The position numbers and the translations under genes are program-made. The notes under the pieces are model-generated. The model searched no databases, was not told where the DNA came from, and saw only the letters and a list, made by a program, of their open reading frames with translations. Below, piece after piece: positions 56,636 to 64,000 of a stretch of 64,000 nt of DNA. Source of the stretch: Cocos nucifera. Its lineage: Eukaryota > Streptophyta > Magnoliopsida > Arecales > Arecaceae. The DNA lies in the NCBI GenBank assembly GCA_006176705.1, contig QRFJ01004877.1, positions 62,001-126,000 of the forward strand, written 5' to 3'. Positions within the stretch are counted from its first letter, which is position 1. The number at the start of each line of letters is the position of its first letter.

Positions 56636-58138
56636 TCACAGATTTTTTGAATTCCATGGTCGAGGTAGGTCCGCCCCTCCAAGTTTCTTCAAGTAGTATG
56701 TCCCGAGTCGGATGACTTCTATGACCTCGTAGGGTCCTCTCCAATTTGGGGCAAGCTTTCCCTGGTTCTGAGGCTGAGAGATGGTGGCTTGTTGAGGCAC
56801 TAAGTCTCCTACTTTGAACATTTTATCTCTGATTTTGGAGTTATAGTATCGGGCCATCTTTTGCCTATAAGCTGCCATCCGAACTTGGACTTTCTCTCTT
56901 TTTTCTTTTAGTAGGTCGAGATTAGCTCTGAGGTCTTACGGATTATGCTGCTCATTGAAAGCCACTACCCACACCGATGGAAGCTTAAGTTTGATCGGGA
57001 TGACTGCCTCTATTTCAAAAGCTAAGATGAATGATGTTTCTCCAGTCGGCAGTCTTTGGGTAGTGCAGTATGCCCACAGAATATGATAAAGTTCATCCGC
57101 CCAGGCCCCTCTTGCTCTTTCGAGTCTTGTCTTGATGTCTTGCAATATGATCCAGTTGGTCACTTCAGCTTCCCCATTTGCCTGCGGGTGAGCTACCGAC
57201 GTAAAGTGGTGGGAGATATTCAAACATTCGCAGAACTCGACGAACCTCACCCTGATGAATTATTGGCCATTATCTATTATCATAGTTTGGGGCAGTCCAA
57301 ATCTACAGATGATCGACTTTCAGACGAAGTTCTACACCTTGGCTTCGGTTATCTTTGCCAGTAGTTCGGCCTCGACCCATTTAGTGAAATAGTCGATGGC
57401 GACTAGGAGAAACTTTCATTGTCTAGATGCCATTGGGAAGGGTCCAACAATATCCATTCTCCATTGCACAAACGGCCAAGGAGCACTCAACGAGGAAAGC
57501 TCGGTGGCTGGTTGCCTTTGGACATTCATGTTCCTTTGGTAGCGGTCACATCTCCTAACATAATCAACATAATCACCATGCATAGTCGGCTAGTAATACT
57601 CTTATCGGAGTAGCTTATGAGACAGAGATCTGGCAACCAGATGGCTCCTACAAATTCTCTCGTGCACTTTTCATAGTGCAAAATCAGCCTCAAAGGATCG
57701 GAGGCACCTCAATAATGGCAGGGAATATGACCTTTTATATGGCTTATTCTCATAAAAAACATACCGAGAGGCTTGGTTTCTAAACTTTTGAGTCTCTTTT
57801 GGGTCACGAGAAAGAACCCCATCCTTAAGATAAGCGGTCAGCAGGTTAATCCAGTAGGGCTCCTAGCCAACCTGCATGACGGGCTACGGTTTCTCTATTC
57901 ATGGGCATATTAATGTCTCATAATAAGCTTCTTTCGGAAGCTCGTTAGTAGCTAGGGTGGCTAGCTTGGAAAGAAGATCGATCTTAGCATTTTCCACTCT
58001 TGGGATTTGTCGAATGCTAAAGCTACTGAAGGTTGGGGTCAAGCTCTTCATCTTCTTATGACATTTTACCATGCTCTGTTCCCGAGCTTCAAAACTACCG
58101 CTGACCTACCCCATGATTAGTTGGGAGTCACTACAAAC
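56636..58138 (-). pseudogene. pol: Integrase of the Tat element
   Basis: Minus strand, in element order: a zinc-binding end near 57560-57600 ('YVRRCDRYQRN', last Cys changed to Tyr); core Asp in 'WRMDIVGPFP' (near 57450); second Asp in 'IIDNGQ' (near 57275); Glu in 'ANGEAEVTN' (ORF 57250-56936). The C-terminal ORF 56878-56636 has 'PNWRGPYEVIEVIRLGTYYL' typical of gypsy integrase tails. The D,D(35)E residues are all recognisable. Stops lie in the core and between core and tail. It would insert cDNA into the host chromosome. Plus ORFs at 57056 and 57419 are shadows. Confidence 0.85.
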
Positions 58139-58714
58139 TTAAAGCCGATCAGCTTCCGATTCTTTGGCTATCCTGGGCTTGGCTATTAGGGCCTCATATT
58201 CTACCCTATTATTTATCATTGAGAATTCAAAATGTAGCACGTACTCCATAATGATTCCTTTCGGATTGATCAGGATCAGCCCAGCACCTGCTTTAGAAGC
58301 ATTGGAGGAGCCATCGACATATAGAGCCCAGAAATCTTTAGGAAGGTCCGTTCTTTCTTTAAAGGAGCTTGGGTGCAACCATGGAATGTTGGTTTCATTT
58401 TGAAGCTCGGCATCATCTGGGATGGTACATTCAACTATGAAGTCGGTCAGTGCTTGAGCCTTGATTGCTGGCCAAGGATGATAGTTGATGTTAAACTTTG
58501 TTAATTCAATGGCCCATTTTTCAATTCTTTCAGAAGCATCCATCTGATGAAGGATCTCTTTGATCGGTTGGTTAGTGAGGAGCATTATAGCATGTCTCTG
58601 GAAGTAAGGCTGAAGTCTCCTTACTGCAATCAGAAGAGGATAAGTCAATTTTTCCAACTTTGTATACCTAATCTCGGTATCCCTTAGGATCCAGCTTATG
58701 TAGTAGACTGGTCA
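58139..58714 (-). pseudogene. pol: RNase H of the Tat element
   Basis: The ORF 58657-58139 starts with the tether ('MEKLTYPLLIAVRRLQPYFQ', 'LTNQPIKEIL') and 'KWAIELTKFNINYHPWPAIK'. RNase H proper follows, with catalytic Asp in 'ALYVDGSSNASKAGAGLIL' and Glu in 'NRVEYEAL'. It ends at a stop after 'ESEADRL'. The tract to 58714 links to RT. The family normally has two RNase H-like folds here, the tether and the active copy, and both are visible. Confidence 0.85.
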
Positions 58715-59860
58715 CTATACTTTTGCCTCTTCTTTGATCAGGACTACCACTAGCATCGCAGGGGAGATCGCGAGGTAGAGAAACAGCTCCTCTCTAGATT
58801 CGAGTTTGGCTAGTAGGGGAGGCGAGCTAAGGTAGTTCTTGAGCTCGTCGAACACCTTTTGGCATTCCTGAGTCCAGTAAAAATCTTTTGATTTTCTGAG
58901 GATTTGAAAGAAAGGCATGCAGCATTCGACCAACCTCGAGACAAAATGATTCAAAGATGCCACCTTTCCAGTCAAGCACTGAACTTCTTTGATGGACTTT
59001 GGAGCGGTCATCTCCTGGATAGCTCGAATCTTCTCTAGGTTGGCCTCAATCCCTCATCTCGAGACCATGAACCTTAAAAAATTTTTTGAGGCTACCCTAA
59101 AGGCGCACTTGGTTGGGTTCAAATTCATCTTGTATTTTCTGAGTGCATCGAAAGCCTCTTCAAGGTTGGCAATATGATTGATAGACAATCGGCTTTTGAC
59201 TAGCATGTCGTCGACATAAACCTCCATATTACGGTCGATCTGCTCCTTGAAGATTTTATTGACCAAGTGCAAATAAGTCGCACCTATATTCTTAAGCCCG
59301 AAGGGCATGACCTTGTAACAGTAAAGACCACAGTTAGTAATAAAAGCAGTCTTCTCCTCATCCTTTGGTGCCATCCGAATTTGATTGTAGCCAGAGAAGG
59401 CATCCGTGAAGGTGAGGAGCACGTAGCCTGAAGCTGCATCCACCAATTGGTCGATTTTGGGCAAAGGGTAGCTATCTTTTGGACATAACTTATTCAACTT
59501 CTTAAAGTCGATACACGTCCTCCACTTGCCGTTGGCCTTCTTGACCAGGACCATAATGGAGACCCAAGTCGGATAGCTAACTTCTCAAATAAATCTGACA
59601 TTGAGAAGCTTGTTGACTTCTTCTGCTATTGCCTTCTACCTTTCTGATGCATGGCCTCAAACTCTTTCTTTCACTGGTCGATGCTTGGGATCAATGGCCA
59701 GCTAATGTTCCACAACCTCGACATCAATCTTAGGCATATCCATCAGAATCCAAGCAAAGACGTCGACATTCCTCCATAAAAAGGCAATGAGCTGCTCCCG
59801 AACTTCATCTTCCAAATTGGAGCCAATTTACATTGTATGCTCCGCATTCCCATCATTCAA
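58715..59860 (-). pseudogene. pol: Reverse transcriptase of the Tat element
   Basis: The ORF 59554-59054 contains the RT palm: 'VLVKKANGKWRTCIDFKKLN', 'DAFSGYNQIRMAPKDEEKTA', 'MPFGLKNIGATYLHLVNKIF', then an intact YVDD at 59207-59218 and 'NLNPTKCAF'. After a stop near 59050 the thumb and connection follow (59011-58715, 'LTGKVASLNHFVSRLVECC'). Upstream to about 59860 lie the fingers ('IAEEVNKLLNVRF' and 'VDVFAWILMDMPKID') broken by stops. The catalytic Asp pair is kept. Confidence 0.88.
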
Positions 59861-60073
59861 GGGGATGGTCAAAAGATCTTCTATGGGCTCACCTCATTCT
59901 TCGCTAAGGTCATTGCGGACATCAAGCCCATCAATTGGGCAGGGGTCAAGTTGAGTGCCATTTTGTAAGGCAATGGAGTAGCAGTGCCGGGCTAATGCTT
60001 GATCGCCTCTGATTTTACCTATTCCATTATTTGTTGGAAATTTTATCTTCAGATAATAGATCGACACCATGGC

Positions 60074-60385
60074 TCATAGTGCATTTAAACCAAGTTGGTC
60101 GAGGATTGCATTGTAAGTGGAGGGGGCTTTCACCACCAAAAAGTCGACCCACGTCTTGGCCTGCTTTGGATATTGTCCTATAGTAATGGCTAGAGTTATC
60201 ATTCTCTCCACTGGCACAGTGTCGCCAATGAAGCCGATCAATGGGGAGCTCATGGGTCTCAAGTGATTATCAGGTATGGACATTTTAAAGAAAGCATCAT
60301 AATACAGAACATCAACAAAACTTTCATTATCTACCAAAATGCAGCATATATCATAATCAGCAATGTTCAAAGAGATTATAATCAC
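60074..60385 (-). pseudogene. pro: Aspartic protease of the Tat element
   Basis: The ORF has 'DICCILVDNESFVDVLYYDA' where active Tat proteases have D-(S/N)-G-S-S, so the Gly is Glu and the site is dead. Then come 'LIGFIGDTVPVERMITLAI' and the C-terminal 'YNAILDQLGLNAL' box (normally Y-N-A-I-L-G-R). The stretch 59861-60073 to its left is the linker to RT with stops ('DPCPIDGLDVRNDLSEE'). Confidence 0.8.
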
Positions 60386-60409
60386 ATCGTTGTGTAGGAA
60401 CTGGACTCC

Positions 60410-61106
60410 TCAGGCATCCTCATTGGTGAAAGTGATGGGCTCCTCAGTCATCCACCTCTTCTCAAGCTCTATCGATCTGCTAGCCTCCCCATGCCAAAGT
60501 CCCCTAGAGATGGTGTTAATGATGCCAATCGAGGGTCGATCTTCTTGCTCCTCCTCGCCACTCGGTGGTTTTGGCAGTGGGAGTGCTCTCGATCGATCCT
60601 CCCATCCTTCCGACCAATGTCGTAGGAACCAACCAAGCCTACCACACCTAATGAGCTCCTCGATCTCATCTTGGAGCTGGATGTACTCTTCTATATCATG
60701 ACTATGATCGCGATGGTGAAGGTAGAACTTGCTAGGATTGCACTTCTTAGGATGAGTGCGCATCCTTTTTGATCTCCGTAGTTGCTCTCTGATCTCCATC
60801 AGTACTTGAGTTTTTGGAGCATTAAGAGGGGTGTAGTTATGAAATCTTCTGAAGGGAGAGCTCCATCATACCCTTCTATCCGAGCTTCTTCACCTCTAGG
60901 CTCGGATAGGAGTTCGGACCCGCTTATGCTCTGAAGGAGTTCAAGAGCATGGTTGAACTCTACTCAGTTTCTCTTCAGCCATGGGAACATTCGGTTCACT
61001 CATCTGCCACTCTTGGGTGGGTTCATTATCCTTGGCCTTAAAGGCCTCCTCATTTCGGGCATAACCTTCAGCCCAAGCCATATCGGCAAAGTCCCTAGGG
61101 TACTTC
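60410..61106 (-). pseudogene. gag: gag C-terminal part of the Tat element
   Basis: The minus ORF 60799-60410 holds 'KFYLHHRDHSHDIEEYIQLQ' and 'DEIEELIRCGRLGWFL', the knuckle-like region of Tat gag (normally C-x-F-H-R-D-H-G-H-x-T-E-x-C, with both Cys lost here). Upstream to 61106, 'AWAEGYARNEEAFKAKDNEP' is recognisable in broken frames. The capsid proper is cut off by element 9 and lies outside the window. Plus ORFs 60363 and 60953 are shadows. Confidence 0.75.
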
Positions 61107-61999
61107 TGAAGGGAAATCCTGATTTCCCGGTCCAGGTTCGTCTAGATCTGATTAGATCAAGAGATATATTTCAAAAATTTTCTCTTGATCTCAATTAGAT
61201 CTTGATATGTTTCAGATCTAATTCTTATTATTTTAATAAATAAAATAAAATAAGATAAATTAAATCAAATTTAATTTACCTGATTTGGGTAATCCTATTA
61301 CCCTGTAGATGATCCTGATTGCAGCGGAAGGTTCTGGATCTAGCCACGCAAGCGCCTGGCCTCTACCGGTATCCACTCGGGTTGGATCTGGAGATCCTCT
61401 TCTTCTCTATCACACCTCCAAAAATCAGATCTGGATCTGATCTGGAGGATCTTCAAAACTCTTTTGAAGATCTGCAGTCGTCCTTTTGCAGCAGCGCAGC
61501 CTTCTTGCTTTTGATCGCCTTTCCTTGATCTGAATCGCACCAACCTAAATCCAAAACTCTTTTGGACGTGGAGAGCAAGGGGAGAAGAGACTATGGCATG
61601 GAGAAGGAGGGGAGAGGCAGCCTTGGGGCGTGGGGTTTCTCAATTGAATTGCATTAGCATAGAATCTGAGTTGGGCGCAGGGTCTTATTTATAGACTAAG
61701 CGTGATCCAACTCCTCTTCCTCTCAACCAATCACAACCCTTTGTGAAATCAGATCTAAATCTGATTGGTTGGAATAGAGACCCCTGGATTCCTCCTTAGA
61801 GGGCGCCTAAGACCAGTCAAAGTTGGTTCTTAGAAGAACTCTAATTGGAATCCAAAAGGGAGGTGGAGTCCTTGTCCAACAAGGACTCCTAGGCGCCTCC
61901 TACTTGGGCTCACGCCACCCTTGGCGTGCGCCCTTCTCCTTGCCAGGTTCTGGCAGGGGGACAGGCCCCCACCAGCTCTCCAATAGGTGCATGACATGT

Positions 62000-62068
62000 G
62001 GTCAAAAGTCAAAGGGTCAATGGTCAACGTTTGACCAGTCAAAGGTAGACTTTTGACCAAAGTCAAAG
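62000..62068. promoter_or_regulatory. Dense W-box cluster in LTR U3
   Basis: Eight TTGAC/GTCAA cores in 69 bp, on both strands, including the near-palindrome GTCAACGTTTGAC. The cluster lies about 310-380 bp upstream of the TATA box in element orientation. W-boxes bind WRKY factors. The other four LTR copies have two or three cores at the same place. Confidence 0.5.
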
Positions 62069-62921
62069 AACAAGAAATGGCAGGTGACCAAAAATGGCAG
62101 GTAATGTCTTACAAATAAGACAACCTATTCTGACTTGGACAACCTCGAGTCAGACCATATGAAGGCCTCTGATTGAGCACAAACTCCTTTGGCTCAGTCA
62201 GGACAACTTATTTATGATAGTAAAAGAAGAACGTTAGGTTCAATCGAGTGCTAGCACGATTTCCTTGAACCTAATTGAATCTCATTCAGATCAATTGAAC
62301 TAGATCAGTTCAATTGATGATCACCAGATTCAAACCCTTGTTTGTGTGACCCAGTTAGGTTCAGTTCTGTATGGTAATGGGATATGTCATGATCTCTATC
62401 ATAGACATCATCGAAACTCCTTTCGATGGATCAGAACTCTTCTGATTCGAACAGCTAGAATGATCGATCATCTAAATCATTCTAATTGCTCCCAAAATCC
62501 ACCAGTGACACCTAGCAGTATATGGTGGCAACCCATCAGAGCTGAATGCGAACCTCTTGGTGCAGCTACCTGTGTGATTCAGTTCTTCTATCTTGAGCCC
62601 CGATCAGATTAGGGTTAAGGTGAACTCGTCAAACCCTAGTCTCTGTCATATGATGTAATCATTCGATTCGAGTCCAATGTGAAAATCTAAATAGAAACTC
62701 TTTCTATTATTTCACTCTACCATGGCCATGGATTTCTGGACTTGATTCTCATGATCATCATAGGGCTACTCCTCTACCACCGAGGTAGATAGATTCCATC
62801 TTGATGCAATCCAGTTCCTACAATGAACATGCTATAGCCAACATACACCTCAGGGTTCCATATGGCTAGGAGACCGAGTAATGGTGTAGTCAAACTATAA
62901 CACCCTCAAGGTGAACTGCCG

Positions 62922-63176
62922 ATGCATCTCAGGTCAAAGAACCAGACACACTACTGCAGCATCGAGTCAGTCATTGACGAGAAGGTAGACTCCCTAATGA
63001 CTACTCGAGGTGGTCACGCTCAGTGCCCTCGTTCTCTAACGAGTACCTGTACTCTCGCTCCGGTGTCTCCACACCGTAGACTCAAGACTCATCTACTAAA
63101 GAGAAGCGATCGTACACCAACCTTCCGGATCAATCACCATCCTCGTGATGATCCTATGGTCGGGAGCTGTTTATGA
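62922..63176 (+). other. Antisense short ORF in the family P LTR
   Basis: 84 codons, 'MHLRSKNQTHYCSIESVIDE' to 'HHPRDDPMVGSCL', opposite to the element in U3. It is intact here and at 47126. I recognise no domain. Confidence 0.3.
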
Positions 63177-63389
63177 GTTAATAATGATTATTCATGTCTT
63201 AAATTTTCAACTCTTGAAAATATGAATTATCATTACCATTAACTCAAAGGATGTATCACAGACACTAAATACACAGGTGTGATAGAAAATAACCCATTTC
63301 ATTAATTATAGTCAAAATTATAATTTTGCCCCTAGAAGTGTATTACAAGTGTCAGCCAATTCTGGCTTCTAGGGCACATATATCTAACA

Positions 63390-63410
63390 ATCTCCCACTT
63401 GTCCTAAAGC
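63390..63410 (-). promoter_or_regulatory. Polypurine tract of element 9
   Basis: The minus strand reads 'ggacaagtgggagat' directly before TGTTAGAT. It is the best preserved tract of the family here. Confidence 0.75.
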
Positions 63411-64000
63411 CAATTGGCTACAAGTCTAAGTCCCATCTTCTCAAGGTGGGCTTCGATCTTCTGCTGGCCCAACGGCTTTGTAAGTGGGTCTGCCACATTA
63501 TCTGCGGAGTTGACTCTCTTGACCTCAACGTAACCTTTCTCAAGGTAATCACGGATGAGATGATATCGCCGCTCAATGTGCTTGGACTTCTGGTGAGACC
63601 TCGGCTCCTTAGCAAGGGCTATGGCGCCATTGTTGTCGCAGTAAAGAGGAATGGCATCTGATGGCATTACTCCAATTTCTGCAGCAAACTTCTTGTACCA
63701 GAATGCTTCCTTTGCAGCCTCTGATGCAGCTATATATTCTGCTTCCATGGTGGAATCTGCTATCACAGTTTGCTTGGAAACTCTTCCAGCTGACAGCTCC
63801 ACCATTGCACACAAACAGACTTCCAGATGTCGACTTTCGATCATCTATATCAGACATGAAGTCCGAGTCTGTGTATCCTTGAACTTAGGAGTTCTCCGTT
63901 ACCAAAGACCAACATCATATCCTTAGTTCTTCTCAAGTACTTAAGGATACATTTCACAGAAGTCCAGTGTTCTTCACCTGGATTTGACTGATATCTGCTT
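63404..64000 (-). pseudogene. pol: RNase H of element 9, runs off the window
   Basis: The ORF 63844-63404 carries 'SKQTVIADSTMEAEYIAASE', 'YCDNNGAIALAKEPRSHQKS' and 'NSADNVADPLTKPLGQQ', ending 'LRLVANWL'. The N-terminal part ('DDRKSTSGSLFVCNGGAVSW') is in another frame (63857-63609): an extra base at about 63775-63776 separates them. Further right, 'YLRRTKD' and the connection continue to the window edge. All acidic residues of the copia RNase H site appear kept. Plus ORFs at 63651 and 63661 are shadows. Confidence 0.88.

Larger units (their letters stand above)
40685..61106 (-). mobile_element. Tat-lineage Ty3/gypsy element 7, with antisense gene; split by element 8
   Basis: In element order from the right: gag (61106-60410), protease, RT, RNase H, integrase (to 56636), a 115-bp tandem array, a noncoding stretch interrupted by element 8, an antisense gene on the plus strand (42185-45210) and the 3' LTR (41553-40685). 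The 5' LTR and start of gag lie beyond element 9, right of the window. Extra ORFs, some antisense, are known in Tat elements such as maize Grande. The pol sequence (CIDFKKLNKLCPKDSYPLP) is typical of Tat. Excluding element 8, about 10 kb is visible. Confidence 0.8.
61107..63389 (-). repeat. 3' LTR of element 9
   Basis: 2283 bp. The minus strand opens TGTTAGATATATGTGCCC at 63389 and ends ...CTTCA at 61107. TATA (TATAAATA, minus) is at 61686-61693. It is GC-richer than the other four family P LTRs, consistent with less deamination. Confidence 0.92.
61107..64000 (-). mobile_element. Copia element 9 (family P), 3' part
   Basis: Left end of a minus-strand family P element: 3' LTR 61107-63389, purine tract, then RNase H running off the window. 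It is inserted in the Tat gag. The expected target duplication is ACTTC (61102-61106), with its partner outside the window. Its RNase H has just one visible frameshift and no stop, so it looks younger than elements 4 and 8. Confidence 0.88.

Noticed and set aside
1..64000. Host protein-coding genes, tRNA, rRNA or a biosynthetic or defence gene cluster
   Set aside because: All coding similarity I could recognise is to retrotransposon gag, pol or the Tat antisense gene. No cloverleaf or rRNA segment was noticed, though a tRNA scan was not possible.

Overview
The window is repeat DNA from a plant nuclear genome. I see no host gene, tRNA, rRNA or CRISPR array. Almost every base belongs to decayed LTR retrotransposons of the Ty1/copia and Ty3/gypsy types, inserted into one another. 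AT-richness, copia elements with 2.2-2.8 kb LTRs, PBSs matching plant initiator Met-tRNA, and a Tat-type gypsy element with a plant-specific antisense gene point to a flowering plant. A monocot, perhaps a palm, is my guess from general familiarity with such families (low confidence).

Layout. (1) 1-7249: two Athila-like gypsy remnants. Element alpha keeps gag and protease but has lost the rest of pol, and ends in LTR A (3112-4963). It sits in element beta, of which only the 3' internal region and LTR B (5662-7249) remain. Beta abuts a copia LTR lacking its first ~620 bp, as if beta had inserted there. (2) 7260-17109: a very degraded plus-strand copia element with a 2.8 kb LTR. (3) 17110-21607 and 31985-33047: a minus-strand copia element of a related family, with gag, leader, PBS and a split 5' LTR. 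(4) 21608-31984: a complete but defective plus-strand copia element ('family P', LTRs ~2285 bp) with a perfect 5-bp target duplication (GGCAA), inserted into the 5' LTR of (3). (5) 33048-35261: another LTR of the family in (2), also inside the LTR of (3). (6) 35262-40684: a minus-strand copia element with a coiled-coil gag and no pol, inserted in (5). (7) 40685-61106: a minus-strand Tat-lineage gypsy element inserted in the gag of (6). It carries LTR, a spliced antisense gene, a 115-bp tandem array, and integrase, RNase H, RT, protease and gag remnants. (8) 45312-55754 and (9) 61107 to the window end are two more family P copia elements, minus strand, inserted into (7).

Insertion order follows from the nesting: (3), then (5), (6), (7), then (8) and (9). 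Element (4) also post-dates (3). All coding regions are broken by stops and frameshifts. Many stops fit C-to-T or G-to-A change, as expected of long-methylated DNA. Element (9) looks youngest. No element looks autonomous within the window.

The most interesting objects are the antisense gene of the Tat element (42185-44187, two predicted phase-compatible introns, then a second coiled-coil reading frame to 45210), the 115-bp array between integrase and that gene, the 45-bp minisatellite in its LTR, and a dense cluster of WRKY-type W-box cores in the LTR of element (9).
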